Below, one piece after another: positions 1-7,203 of a stretch of DNA of 18,087 bases (positions are counted from its first letter, which is position 1; the number at the start of each line of letters is the position of its first letter). The stretch is taken from NCBI GenBank assembly GCA_946061495.1, contig CAMGSV010000027.1, positions 1 through 18,087 on the forward strand, in the 5' to 3' direction. Source of the stretch: an uncultured Spirochaetales bacterium (GTDB lineage: Bacteria; Spirochaetota; Spirochaetia; Treponematales; Treponemataceae). The notes beneath the pieces are model-generated. The model searched no databases and was not told the origin of the DNA. It was given only the letters and a program-made list of their open reading frames with translations. Both the position numbers and the translations under genes were made by a program.

Positions 1-768
1 CTGTGGCGGGGCTGGCGCAAGCGCTTTGCCAGTCGTCACAGCATTTTACCGTGCAAGGAGGCGGCCGATGACTTTCCCCATGTAGCGGCAAGTCATCGTA
101 CCCCATTGCGTCGCAATCTTTCCCCGGAGGACACAGCCTTGCAGGAGGGAAAGGTTGTCAACCTGCAGCTTGCCACCAGCCGACTGAACGGTGTAGTGGT
201 GGAACCAGGCAAGGTCTTCTCCTTTTGGAGGGTCATCGGTAACCCCACCAGCAGGAAGGGATACCAGCAGGGCATGGTTCTGCTGAACGGCCGCCCATCC
301 TCTGCCGTAGGAGGTGGCTTGTGCGCCCTGTCCAATCTCGTTTACTGGATTACCCTCCACACGCCGCTTACCGTGGTGGAACGCTACCGCCACAGCTATG
401 ACGTGTTTCCCGACAGCAACCGAACCCAGCCCTTTGGCAGCGGGGCCACCTGCCTCTATAACTACCGTGACCTGATGATTCGCAACTCCACTTCCCAGCC
501 CTATCTCCTGTCGGTCTGGACAGACCACCACTACCTGTACGGTCAGTGGCGGACGGGGCAACCAATTGTCCATCATTACGAGGTCTATCAAAAGAAACAC
601 TGGATTACTGCTGAAATCGGCAATGCCTATGTCCGCCACAACACCATCTGGCGGCACCATTATGTAGATGAGGACGGAAAGCGACACACCCTTCCCGATG
701 AATTCGTGGCGGAAAACCATGCCCTCATGATGTATGAACCATTGTTGGAAGAGAGCAATCAAACATGA
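1..768 (+). CDS. VanW family protein (5' end cut by window edge)
   Basis: The frame is open from the first base to the stop at 766-768, giving 255 visible residues. The true start lies upstream of the window; the TTG at 106 is internal. The core of about residues 51-180 matches the VanW family: a VNLQLA stretch, a GKVFSFW block, GNPTSRKGYQQGM, a glycine-rich GGGLC block, then HTPLTVVERYRHS and PFGSGAT. VanW proteins are found in some vancomycin-resistance clusters and widely elsewhere; their biochemical role is unknown and a cell-envelope role is inferred. One small departure is GGGLCALSNL, where I expect GGGLCQLANL. The stop overlaps the next start as ATGA, so this is the upstream member of a coupled three-gene operon with a GT-C-like protein and an acyltransferase. 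No van ligase or regulator gene is visible, so resistance should not be inferred. Confidence 0.85.
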   Translation: MWRGWRKRFASRHSILPCKEAADDFPHVAASHRTPLRRNLSPEDTALQEGKVVNLQLATSRLNGVVVEPGKVFSFWRVIGNPTSRKGYQQGMVLLNGRPSSAVGGGLCALSNLVYWITLHTPLTVVERYRHSYDVFPDSNRTQPFGSGATCLYNYRDLMIRNSTSQPYLLSVWTDHHYLYGQWRTGQPIVHHYEVYQKKHWITAEIGNAYVRHNTIWRHHYVDEDGKRHTLPDEFVAENHALMMYEPLLEESNQT

Positions 769-2291
769 CAGCGAAACAAGAAAAGGTCTTTTCTGCCGTC
801 CTTCTTGCAACAGCCTTCACAGCCCTCTTCCTTGCCCGCCTTTTCATGCTGAATCAGTCGCTGGAGCCAAATGGCCTGGACGGCTACTACTACGCTTTGC
901 AGGCAAAATCCTTGATGGAAACCGGCAGGCTGGAAAACCCCAGTCTCCAGCCTGGCTATTATTTGTGTGGACTAGGCGGCATTCTGACAGGTGATGCCAT
1001 TCAGGGAGTCAAGCTGTGGGCAGCCCTTTCCGCTGCCCTCACCAGCCTGGCCATCTGGAAATTGCTCTTTGTCCTGACCAAGAGCAACCTCCTGTCCCTC
1101 CTGGGGTTCATTGTCTGTGGATTGTCCCCGTCCTTCGCCACCATGAGCGTGAATTACATCAACAACCAGACAGGCATCTTTTTTCTCCTGTGTTATGCCA
1201 TCTGCATTGCCTTCTGCATCAAAAAAATCACCTGGCCACGGATAGTAATTGCCCTGGTTTTTTTTCTACTGTCTATGGCCAGCCATAAAATCACCATGGT
1301 CTTGTCTATAGCAGGAAGCCTTGGCATTTTTTTGTGGCTGCTGGTTTCACGAAAAATGACCGGGCGGAAGCCACCATCAAGAGTCAAGCTCCTGTTTGCT
1401 GGAGTCAGTGTGGCATTTGTTGCCATCTTGGGATTCCATTTCTTTCAGCTTCACAGTCCGAGATTCTTCCAGTCCTTCTCCCTGCCCCAGCTCCCATTCC
1501 AATCCTCCTCTTTCCAGCGGGTGATAGGAAAGTATGCGTCATGGGAAATTGCAGCACATAGTGTACTCTTGTACCTTGTTGGCCTCTTCTCCTTTATAGT
1601 ACGGATTCCAGGAAGAGCATTGGCCCTGTTGATTCCAATCCTCTACTTCCCCTTCTGGAATTTGGAGAGTGATATGGGACAGCGAATGCTGCTCAATGGC
1701 CTTCCCTTGGGAATTCCGCTGGTATTGTATTTTGGATGGAGCCTTCTGACAAAGCTTTCGGACAGGATTTCCGCAGAAGGCAGCAGCTTTCCGTCCATTA
1801 CCGGGAAAAAGTCCCTGCTCTTTTGTTCCACGCTGTTGTTCGTGCTACTCGTTCCTTCCACCGCAAAAAACTACGACCCACAGACAGACCCACCCTACAG
1901 CTATTACAGGGAGGTCATCCAGTCAGTAAGTTTGGAGGAGGACAGCCTGCTCATCGCCCACTTGGGGCTGAACCACGTCTATACATATCACAAGGACTTG
2001 AAGGACGCCCTGAACTGGCTTCCCAATTTCTACATTCCACCGGAAAGGACATGGAGAATTGCCTGTGGTCCAAGCCATCACCACATGGCTGCCTTTTTTC
2101 CAGATTTGGGCTCCCAAATCAATTCCCTGATTCAGCATCTGGACGGCCCATACACCTTGATTCGGGAGGATATATGGCAGGAATATCTCAGGCGGGAGGA
2201 CAAGGAGATAGCCGAAGCATATAGAAACTGGTTCAATCCCCATCAGGTACGGCCAGACTACATCAGAAAGTCCAAGGAGACACCCCAATGA
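765..2291 (+). CDS. polytopic membrane protein, probable GT-C-type glycosyltransferase
   Basis: This 508-residue protein starts at an ATG overlapping the VanW stop (ATGA), with no strong ribosome site of its own, so translation is probably coupled. A first membrane helix covers about residues 8-29. An extracytoplasmic loop then has D39-G40 followed by three tyrosines (LDGYYYALQ), resembling the first-loop acidic motif of GT-C enzymes such as STT3 or the GT39 family. About eight to ten further hydrophobic helices run to about residue 365. A soluble C-terminal domain of about 140 residues follows, rich in aromatic residues and histidine (PSHHHMAAFF). GT-C enzymes transfer sugars from lipid-linked donors outside the membrane. 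The assignment rests on topology and one motif, so the substrate is unknown and a non-enzymatic membrane role cannot be excluded. The neighbours suggest surface glycan or lipid modification. Confidence 0.65.
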   Translation: MTAKQEKVFSAVLLATAFTALFLARLFMLNQSLEPNGLDGYYYALQAKSLMETGRLENPSLQPGYYLCGLGGILTGDAIQGVKLWAALSAALTSLAIWKLLFVLTKSNLLSLLGFIVCGLSPSFATMSVNYINNQTGIFFLLCYAICIAFCIKKITWPRIVIALVFFLLSMASHKITMVLSIAGSLGIFLWLLVSRKMTGRKPPSRVKLLFAGVSVAFVAILGFHFFQLHSPRFFQSFSLPQLPFQSSSFQRVIGKYASWEIAAHSVLLYLVGLFSFIVRIPGRALALLIPILYFPFWNLESDMGQRMLLNGLPLGIPLVLYFGWSLLTKLSDRISAEGSSFPSITGKKSLLFCSTLLFVLLVPSTAKNYDPQTDPPYSYYREVIQSVSLEEDSLLIAHLGLNHVYTYHKDLKDALNWLPNFYIPPERTWRIACGPSHHHMAAFFPDLGSQINSLIQHLDGPYTLIREDIWQEYLRREDKEIAEAYRNWFNPHQVRPDYIRKSKETPQ

Positions 2292-2788
2292 TTTCACTTG
2301 TCCGCTTCATCCTCAGCTTTTTTCTGGACATACTCCCCTCCTCCTGCTACGGCTGGAGACGGTTCATCCTAAAACTAATGGGAGCAAAAGTGCATTCCAC
2401 CACAAAAATCAATGCAGGGTTCAGGCTCTATGGTTCCGGGAAGCTGGAGATTGGCCGCCAGACATGGATTGGCCGCAACTGCCGCTTTTACACCATCGGC
2501 AATTCCTGCATAAGAATCGGCGAGGGGTGTCAGGTGGGGCCGGAAACCATCCTGAACTGCCAGAGCCACCACCTGGGAAGCAGCCGGAGCAGGGCCGGCG
2601 ACTGCATCATCCAGGACATAAACATAGGATCAGGATGCTGGATAGGAACTCGTTCCACCATCCTGTGCCAGGAAATTGGCTCTGGTTCCGTAGTGGGCGC
2701 CGGCTCACTGGTACTGAACACGGTTCCTTCCAACGCCATGGTGGCAGGAGCTCCTGCCACCGTCAAAAAGCGCTACAAGCCAGACTGA
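2288..2788 (+). CDS. hexapeptide-repeat O-acyltransferase (left-handed beta-helix family)
   Basis: This 166-residue protein starts at an ATG overlapping the previous stop (ATGA). AAGGAG lies 8 nt upstream. After a hydrophobic N-terminus (about residues 1-25) come imperfect hexapeptide turns: KLEIGRQTWIGRNC, IRIGEGCQVGPET, INIGSGCWIGTRSTIL and IGSGSVVGAGSLVL. The C-terminus has the typical VAGAPATVKKRY ending of the CysE/WcaF/NodL-like group. The histidine pair in NCQSHHLG is the probable catalytic position. Members acetylate sugar or amino-acid hydroxyl groups from acyl-CoA in the cytoplasm. As the last gene of the operon it probably decorates the glycan handled by the GT-C-like protein. The acceptor cannot be read from the sequence. 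Confidence 0.85.
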   Translation: MISLVRFILSFFLDILPSSCYGWRRFILKLMGAKVHSTTKINAGFRLYGSGKLEIGRQTWIGRNCRFYTIGNSCIRIGEGCQVGPETILNCQSHHLGSSRSRAGDCIIQDINIGSGCWIGTRSTILCQEIGSGSVVGAGSLVLNTVPSNAMVAGAPATVKKRYKPD

Positions 2789-2804
2789 ACCGTCTGATTC
2801 GGCT

Positions 2805-4013
2805 TCACTCGACCTCCATCTCCACCATGACATAGGCAGTGGAAGACTCTGAATCATACAGGGAATTCACCACCCGGTAGTCATGGCTGCGGCTTGCCAC
2901 CGTCTCCACCACCTCGTAGAGCCGCCGCTCCTGATTGGTTTCATATCCACGGCTTTCCCTTGCCACGGTTATGCTGATGGCAGAAATTGCCTCTGCCACC
3001 GCCGCAGCCTCTGCCAGCTCCAAAGCCACAGCCCTGTCCTCATGCCGCTTCATGCCCCGGCCGGCAGCAACATCTGGGGAGGTGTCCAAATCAGCCGCAA
3101 ACCACAGGGGCGGAGGATTTTTCCTGATTTCACCGGCAAGGTTCTTGGAAGCGGCCTTGGAGCCACCGGCGAGCGTCCGCCCCATTTCCTGCCCCAACTT
3201 TTCCTGCAGCTGCTGGGAACCGCTGGTAGCCACATAGTTGACTTTCGCCTCCTGGGGGGCCATCATCCCGGTGCCGAGCGTCTTTGTAATTGAGGACACG
3301 GAAATGGAGCCGTCAAGCTCCACCTGTCCGCTGGTATACACTTCAGAGGAAAAGGTCATGTCATACATACCGACCATGCCGGAGCGGGTAATCATTTCAA
3401 GGCTATAGACTATGGTGCCGTCCGGCTGCACCACCAAAGGCCATGGCTCAAAGTCATCTTCTTTGGGCTGGGCATAGTGCCAGAAATACAGTCCATCCTG
3501 AACCAGCACCTGTTGCTCCCGCCCTGTTCCCGGATCTGTCAGCACAAAGCTTCCGTCATATCGTGAATCCGCCCGATCCTGAGCACGGGAGGGAAGCAGC
3601 TTGCCCCGCACCAGAAGGTTCCGCAGGACACCGCCGGACTCCTCCACTCCCTGCCAGTAAAAGGTTCCGTCGTCATGATATTTTCCTGTTACGGAAGCAT
3701 TGTCCCGACTGGAAATCCGTCCCGAAGGTGAAATCTCCAGCAGGTAGCCGTAGTCCGGCTCCACAAATCCCGAATCCTGCATCTGCACCACCACATTGGA
3801 GACTGTCTTGGTGTAATCCTGATACATCCTCATGCCTGCCGACTGCTGGTACAGATAGCTGCTTTCCGTGAAGGAGAGCAGAAGCTCATAGTCGTAGGTG
3901 TAGAAATTCCCCGCAAGAGAAGCCTTCGGCACCGAACCACAACCTGCAAAACAAGAAAACACCACGAGGACAAGCACGGCCCCTGCAATTTGATGATAGC
4001 TCTTCCTTCCCAT
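2805..4013 (-). CDS. LPP20 family lipoprotein
   Basis: This encodes 402 residues if started at the ATG at 4013. The open frame continues to 4064, but GGAGG lies 7 nt before the 4013 start, and that start puts a lipoprotein signal peptide at the N-terminus: basic residues, a hydrophobic run, then the lipobox FAGC with the lipidated cysteine at residue 25. The middle (about 30-260) is a poorly conserved, mostly beta-like region with WYHDDG-type turns. The C-terminal third resembles LPP20 domains: PPPLWFAADLD, a long alanine-rich helix, then VVNSLYDSESSTAYVMVEMEVE. These are membrane-anchored proteins of unknown function, common in spirochaetes and Helicobacter. The gene converges on the acyltransferase gene with only 16 bp between stops. 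A candidate promoter lies at 4036-4064. Confidence 0.8.
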   Translation of the reverse strand: MGRKSYHQIAGAVLVLVVFSCFAGCGSVPKASLAGNFYTYDYELLLSFTESSYLYQQSAGMRMYQDYTKTVSNVVVQMQDSGFVEPDYGYLLEISPSGRISSRDNASVTGKYHDDGTFYWQGVEESGGVLRNLLVRGKLLPSRAQDRADSRYDGSFVLTDPGTGREQQVLVQDGLYFWHYAQPKEDDFEPWPLVVQPDGTIVYSLEMITRSGMVGMYDMTFSSEVYTSGQVELDGSISVSSITKTLGTGMMAPQEAKVNYVATSGSQQLQEKLGQEMGRTLAGGSKAASKNLAGEIRKNPPPLWFAADLDTSPDVAAGRGMKRHEDRAVALELAEAAAVAEAISAISITVARESRGYETNQERRLYEVVETVASRSHDYRVVNSLYDSESSTAYVMVEMEVE

Positions 4014-4035
4014 GAAATTACCTCCATACGGGGGA

Positions 4036-4064
4036 AGTCTACCACAACAAGGGCACAGGAACAA
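4036..4064 (-). promoter_or_regulatory. candidate promoter of the LPP20 lipoprotein gene
   Basis: Read on the minus strand: TTGTTC, a 17-nt spacer, then TAGACT. It lies about 22 nt before the start codon, with the GGAGG ribosome site in between. The match to consensus is moderate. It leaves open co-transcription from the upstream HdeD-like gene, whose stop is about 95 nt away. Confidence 0.4.
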
Positions 4065-4109
4065 GATTCACGAAAAGGAAGCGGCACTGGCGGCGGGTTG
4101 GGCGGCTGC

Positions 4110-4661
4110 CTAGTCCGTCATCTTCCGGTGGACATAATACTCAACGCCCCTATTCCGCCACTGCCACACAAACAGCCCCACCCCAGACAGCACCAGCAGG
4201 CCGCCAAAGATTCGCACCAGCAGCACCCCCACCTGGGCAGGAATCACAAACAGCACCACCGCCAGAATGATGGAGCCCACAATCTCGCCGTAGTAGGGCC
4301 TTGTGTCCACCCCGGAGGAGCGCAGTCGGATGGTGGCAAAGAGCTCCAGCAGGGCGGACACCAGCAGGTAGGCGGCCAGCACATAGACCATCACCGTCCA
4401 CACTGCAGCGGCCAGGGCCAAGGGCAGAATCACCGCCACCAGCCCCACCACCACACTCAAAAGCCCCCGAATGACGATGCTCCGTCGGAAATAAGCGTCG
4501 TCATAGACACGCCGCACATACAGCAGATTGAACAATCCGTTGACAATGGCCGCAATCCCAAGGAGCATCACCACCACCTTGGTCCACGCCTCCGGGGAAA
4601 AGAGCATCAGCAGCCCCGCAATGAGGGACAAAAATCCCATACCAAGATATGACCTGCGCAT
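4110..4661 (-). CDS. HdeD/DUF308-like membrane protein
   Basis: This encodes 183 residues from the ATG at 4661, which has AGGAGG 5 nt upstream. The frame is open further upstream, but that part is not protein-like and lacks a ribosome site. About six hydrophobic helices are arranged in pairs: residues 4-20, 28-46, 65-83, 86-108, 130-148 and 150-168. Each pair has the small-residue-rich pattern GxxxLIAGLLMLF seen in HdeD/DUF308 proteins. HdeD is linked to acid resistance in Escherichia coli, but the wider family has no assigned activity. The last 15 residues (NRGVEYYVHRKMTD) are a charged cytoplasmic tail. A TATACT element at 4708-4713 (minus strand) may be its -10 box, about 45 nt before the start. 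Confidence 0.8.
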   Translation of the reverse strand: MRRSYLGMGFLSLIAGLLMLFSPEAWTKVVVMLLGIAAIVNGLFNLLYVRRVYDDAYFRRSIVIRGLLSVVVGLVAVILPLALAAAVWTVMVYVLAAYLLVSALLELFATIRLRSSGVDTRPYYGEIVGSIILAVVLFVIPAQVGVLLVRIFGGLLVLSGVGLFVWQWRNRGVEYYVHRKMTD

Positions 4662-4773
4662 ACAACCTCCTAAAAGCACGGCTGAATCCACCTCAGCCCA
4701 CAGTACCAGTATAAGGGAAAACCCACCGGAAATCCAGCGTGGCTCCGGCGGACACTCCCCCTCCCCCGCACGA

Positions 4774-4802
4774 TTGTACCTGCGCCTTTTTTCGTGTATA
4801 GT
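4774..4802 (+). promoter_or_regulatory. candidate promoter of the DUF4160/DUF2442 locus
   Basis: TTGTAC at 4774-4779, a 17-nt spacer and TATAGT at 4797-4802. The AAGGAG ribosome site at 4810-4815 and the ATG at 4823 follow at normal distances. The control signals therefore look intact although the first gene they serve is broken. Confidence 0.5.
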
Positions 4803-4822
4803 TTCAGACAAGGAGACCACCT

Positions 4823-5150
4823 ATGCCAGTGTTATCCATGTTTTTGGAATATTGACAAACACAACCTTCCTCATTTCCACGCCTACTACAATGAATTTGA
4901 AGCTTCCTTCGACCTGAACGGAGAAATAATCACAGGCTCGTTTCCTGCAAAGCAGACGGCTTTCGTGAAAGCTTGGACGCTGCTCCATCAAGATGAATTG
5001 GCAGCGAATTGGAGACTTGCGGTAGAAGGCCAGCAAGTATTTAAAATCAAGCCCTTGCAGCGAGGAGTTTCCAGTGGAACAGATTGTCTACGGCCAGCCC
5101 CTGCTCCCCCGTGCGGTTTCTGTGGAAGCCATGAGCGACTTCATGCTTAA
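4823..5150 (+). pseudogene. DUF4160 family protein gene, frameshifted near its start
   Basis: An ATG at 4823 with AGGAG 7 nt upstream begins MPVLSMF, the usual DUF4160 opening, but this frame stops at 4853-4855. The rest of the domain continues in the +1 frame from about 4856: HNLPHFHAYYNEFEASFDLNGEIITG, then a helix and a VFKIKPL ending. Compared with my recollection of the family (about twelve residues between MF and HNPPHFHA), roughly 17 bases seem to be missing around 4844-4861, which explains the frame change. The 3' part has no good start of its own; only a GTG at 4794, with no clear ribosome site, is in frame. DUF4160 genes usually pair with DUF2442 genes, as here, in a suspected toxin-antitoxin or regulatory unit. 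A short protein from the GTG is possible but would lack the N-terminal strand. Confidence 0.65.
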
Positions 5151-5541
5151 GATAAGATTCACCAACAACGAGGAGCGGTTTTTCGACGTAAAAAAAATTT
5201 ACCACCTCCCCTGCTTTGCACCCTTGAGAAACAAGGAGTTCTTCAAGACTGTCCCCATAGAATACGGCAGCGTCGCCTGGAGCGATGGCATAGACTACTG
5301 CCCGGACTGCCTGTACGAGGAAAGTGTGCAGGCAGCAAGCCTTTTGGAAGCCGACGAGTATAAATACTCTATTTTCAGAAGAGCACCCCATCCTCATCGC
5401 CTCCTGCAAGTACCATTATTAGAAAGCAGTCTGTTCAATGAGGCACACTTTCTGCCCTTCCGTCAATCTGACATAAGCCCACGAAAATCAAATCCCCTTC
5501 TAAAAATCATTTCCTGCAATTTTTTCGCAAAAACCCCTTGA
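5074..5541 (+). CDS. DUF2442 domain protein with unusual C-terminal extension
   Basis: The GTG at 5074 has GAGGAG 6 nt upstream and begins just before the conserved core, so it is preferred to the ATG at 5131 inside the domain. Residues 14-90 match DUF2442: RAVSVEAMSDFMLKIRF, ERFFDVKKI, FAPLRNKEFFKTVPIEYGSVAWSDGIDYCPD and LYEESV. DUF2442 proteins normally stop soon after LYEES. Here the frame runs on for about 65 residues of low-quality sequence to 5541, as if the native stop was lost and the frame entered neighbouring DNA. It overlaps the end of the broken DUF4160 gene, the usual arrangement for this pair. The function is unknown; a small regulatory or antitoxin-like role is inferred only from the pairing. 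Confidence 0.65.
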   Translation: MEQIVYGQPLLPRAVSVEAMSDFMLKIRFTNNEERFFDVKKIYHLPCFAPLRNKEFFKTVPIEYGSVAWSDGIDYCPDCLYEESVQAASLLEADEYKYSIFRRAPHPHRLLQVPLLESSLFNEAHFLPFRQSDISPRKSNPLLKIISCNFFAKTP

Positions 5542-5765
5542 CAAAGTCAGCCTTCGTGCTTTTTGCGGAGGCATTCCGCAGCTGTGGCGGCCAGCTGATA
5601 GATTCCCAAGTCTACACCTCCAATCTGGCCCGCTTTGGTGCCCGAGACATCAGCCGCAGCAGTTTCCTCCGACTGGAAAGAGACTTCCTGCCACAAGAGC
5701 TGACGGGAAACCTGCAGGAGGAATTCCAACGGCTTGCGACGGGAGTCTCCCCCCAAAAAAATTAA
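5538..5765 (+). pseudogene. aat: C-terminal remnant of leucyl/phenylalanyl-tRNA-protein transferase
   Basis: The 75 residues read from the TTG at 5538 align with the end of Aat: TKSAFVLFAEAF, GGQLIDSQVYT, LARFGARDISRSSFLRLE. These match the family blocks SKxAxxxF, LIDCQV and ASxGAxEIPRxxFL. The Asp and Gln of LIDSQV, key residues in the Escherichia coli enzyme, are kept. Everything N-terminal of this (about 150 residues, including the tRNA-handling region and the GxxFPWF motif) is absent; I found none of it in any frame of the 140 bases upstream. It cannot transfer Leu or Phe to protein N-termini by itself. It is best read as a stump left by a deletion or rearrangement. It overlaps the end of the DUF2442 frame by 4 bp. 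Confidence 0.75.
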
Positions 5766-5793
5766 GTTTTATTTTACCCTTCTCTTGTACAAT

Positions 5794-5823
5794 TTGATTT
5801 CTACGAATTCAGTGTCTTACACT
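5794..5823 (+). promoter_or_regulatory. candidate promoter with overlapping palindrome
   Basis: TTGATT at 5794-5799, an 18-nt spacer and TACACT at 5818-5823. A perfect inverted repeat AGTGT-ctt-ACACT (5811-5823) covers the -10 box. It would suit an operator for the helix-turn-helix protein encoded 20 nt downstream. Confidence 0.4.
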
Positions 5824-5842
5824 TTAGAGTGACGGAGAAATC

Positions 5843-6298
5843 ATGGCATCAAAATATACAGAAGAGCAAAAATTGGCGGCAGTTCAAGCCTACATTCGGG
5901 GAGAGGGCGGCATTCGTCAGGTAGCCCGCAACCACGATGTGTCCCGTGGTGCCCTGATTCAGTGGGTGGCCCATTACAAGCAGAACGGCCGCCTGCCTCC
6001 CAGCAGCCAGCAACAGGAGAACATCCCAGTCCAAACTCCTCAAAACAACCTGCCACCCCGCTCCAGTCTCCAGTTCCGCCTGGAGGTGCTCTATTGGCAG
6101 CAGCTTCACCATGCCTCCGACCTCAAGACAGCTGTCACCTTCCAGCTGAAGGGCATGGAAATCGTCTCAAAATGGCGGCGCCAGTATCTTGACGGCGGCA
6201 GGCTGCGGTTGTTTCGGGACCGGGACGGCAGTATCAAGACCCGACGAAAAGTCGTTGCCGTGAAAACAGTCCAACTTAATTCCAAAAAAATCACTTAA
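5843..6298 (+). CDS. IS150-type OrfA-like helix-turn-helix protein, without OrfB
   Basis: This 151-residue protein starts at an ATG with CGGAG 5 nt upstream. Residues 4-50 (YTEEQKLAAVQAYIRGEGGIRQVARNHDVSRGALIQWVAHYKQNG) form a transposase-type helix-turn-helix like the first subunit of IS3/IS150 transposases (InsJ/OrfA). Residues 74-130 look like a second, more divergent copy, with SLQFRLEVLYWQ and a VSKWRRQYLDGG helix. A proline- and glutamine-rich linker separates them. An OrfB integrase with a DDE domain should follow but does not: thiN begins 50 nt later. No terminal inverted repeats were seen. The C-terminus ends in an A7 run (6284-6290) reminiscent of the IS150 slippery site, but the -1 frame stops almost at once. 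It is either an IS remnant or a domesticated DNA-binding protein; the intact frame and expression signals favour continued use. Confidence 0.65.
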   Translation: MASKYTEEQKLAAVQAYIRGEGGIRQVARNHDVSRGALIQWVAHYKQNGRLPPSSQQQENIPVQTPQNNLPPRSSLQFRLEVLYWQQLHHASDLKTAVTFQLKGMEIVSKWRRQYLDGGRLRLFRDRDGSIKTRRKVVAVKTVQLNSKKIT

Positions 6299-6323
6299 CA
6301 AGGGCATAAAGTTATTTTACAAT
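6295..6323 (+). promoter_or_regulatory. promoter of the thiamine pyrophosphokinase gene
   Basis: TTAACA at 6295-6300, a 17-nt spacer and TACAAT at 6318-6323, each one base from the sigma-70 consensus. The -35 box contains the stop codon of the preceding gene. Transcription would start near 6330, shortly before the ribosome site at 6341-6346. Confidence 0.55.
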
Positions 6324-6350
6324 AGGTGCTTGGAAATGAAAGGGGGCAGC

Positions 6351-7034
6351 ATGAAACGAGAACCTGAATGCACAGCAGAAACCCGGCGGGCGGTCATCAT
6401 CGGGGCGGCGGCCATTGGCAATTACGGGCGGGTAGCCTCCTATCTCCAAACTGACACCGACGTTTACATTTATTGTGACGGCGGGCTCCATCATCAGCGG
6501 GAACTGGAAGCCTGTTGTGGCCGCTCCCTCCAGCCACATCTGGTGGTTGGTGACTTTGACTCCCACCCTGCTCCCAAGGATCCAGATTATCCTGTTATCG
6601 CATTACCCCGGGAAAAGGACGATACCGACACCTGGTTCGCCGTAAAGGAAGCCCTGCACCGGGGCTTCACCAGGTTCCTGCTGCTGGGAGTGGCGGGTCA
6701 GCGACTGGATCATACCATGGCCAACCTCTCCATCCTGCTGCACCTCCACAACACCGGAGTTCCCGCCCTGCTGGTGGACGACTTTTCCGAGATGGAGGTG
6801 GTGGGAACCCATCCTGTCCAGGTCACCGCCGACTTTGCATACTTTTCCCTGCTGAATATCAGCGGCGAAGCCAAAGGAGTCACCATCCGCAACGCCCAGT
6901 ATCCACTGGACGGAGGCGAAATCAGCTGCACCTACCAGTATGCAGTCAGCAACCAGGTTCTGCCGGGAAGGGTGGCGGAAATCACGGTGGAACAGGGAAA
7001 TTTGCTGCTGCTGCGGATTTTCGGTGCAGAATGA
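6351..7034 (+). CDS. thiN: thiamine pyrophosphokinase
   Basis: This encodes 227 residues from the ATG at 6351, chosen because AGGGGG lies 4 nt upstream. An in-frame ATG at 6336 and a TTG at 6330 are possible but lack good ribosome sites. The enzyme transfers pyrophosphate from ATP to thiamine, giving thiamine diphosphate in the cytoplasm. Family motifs appear in order: CDGG with D43, the VVGDFDS Mg-binding motif (D68, D70), the DDTDT motif (D91, D93), GVAGQRLDHTMANL (R118, D120, H121), and the C-terminal beta domain with ISCTYQYAVSNQ for thiamine binding. The family has GGR where this has GQR, a mild change. Length is normal. It has its own promoter and an apparent terminator at 7055-7085, so it is probably monocistronic. 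No TPP riboswitch is visible in the short leader. Confidence 0.9.
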   Translation: MKREPECTAETRRAVIIGAAAIGNYGRVASYLQTDTDVYIYCDGGLHHQRELEACCGRSLQPHLVVGDFDSHPAPKDPDYPVIALPREKDDTDTWFAVKEALHRGFTRFLLLGVAGQRLDHTMANLSILLHLHNTGVPALLVDDFSEMEVVGTHPVQVTADFAYFSLLNISGEAKGVTIRNAQYPLDGGEISCTYQYAVSNQVLPGRVAEITVEQGNLLLLRIFGAE

Positions 7035-7054
7035 AAATCCTCCGCAGTCATCCT

Positions 7055-7085
7055 ATCCAGGCAACGGCACTTCCTGGATTTTCTT
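7055..7085 (+). terminator. intrinsic terminator after thiN
   Basis: A 7-bp perfect stem ATCCAGG/CCTGGAT with an 11-nt loop is followed by TTTCTT. An outer stem TCCGCA (7041-7046)/TGCGGA (7085-7090) can extend the structure. It starts 20 nt after the stop codon. Confidence 0.6.
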
Positions 7086-7203
7086 GCGGAATTAACATTG
7101 TGGAAATATTTTTAAAACCTTTTGGAAACATCTGGCTCCTATACTGGGATCATCAAGAGCAGGGAACAACATCCAGCGAGATGAATCCCAAAGGAGTTAG
7201 AAG

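Noticed and set aside
1..768. Vancomycin-resistance locus suggested by VanW
   Set aside because: No vanA/vanB-type ligase, vanH, vanX or two-component genes are present, and VanW-family proteins are common in unrelated settings.
46..810. 254-residue minus-strand open frame opposite the VanW gene
   Set aside because: It is a shadow frame: the VanW motifs are on the plus strand and the minus frame has no ribosome site or domain.
6284..6340. Programmed frameshift at the A7 run fusing the OrfA-like protein to downstream sequence
   Set aside because: The -1 frame meets a stop within seven codons. The +1 frame is open into thiN, but thiN has its own promoter and ribosome site and the fusion makes no biological sense.
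6301..6350. TPP riboswitch before thiN
   Set aside because: The leader is only about 20 nt and contains none of the conserved TPP aptamer elements.
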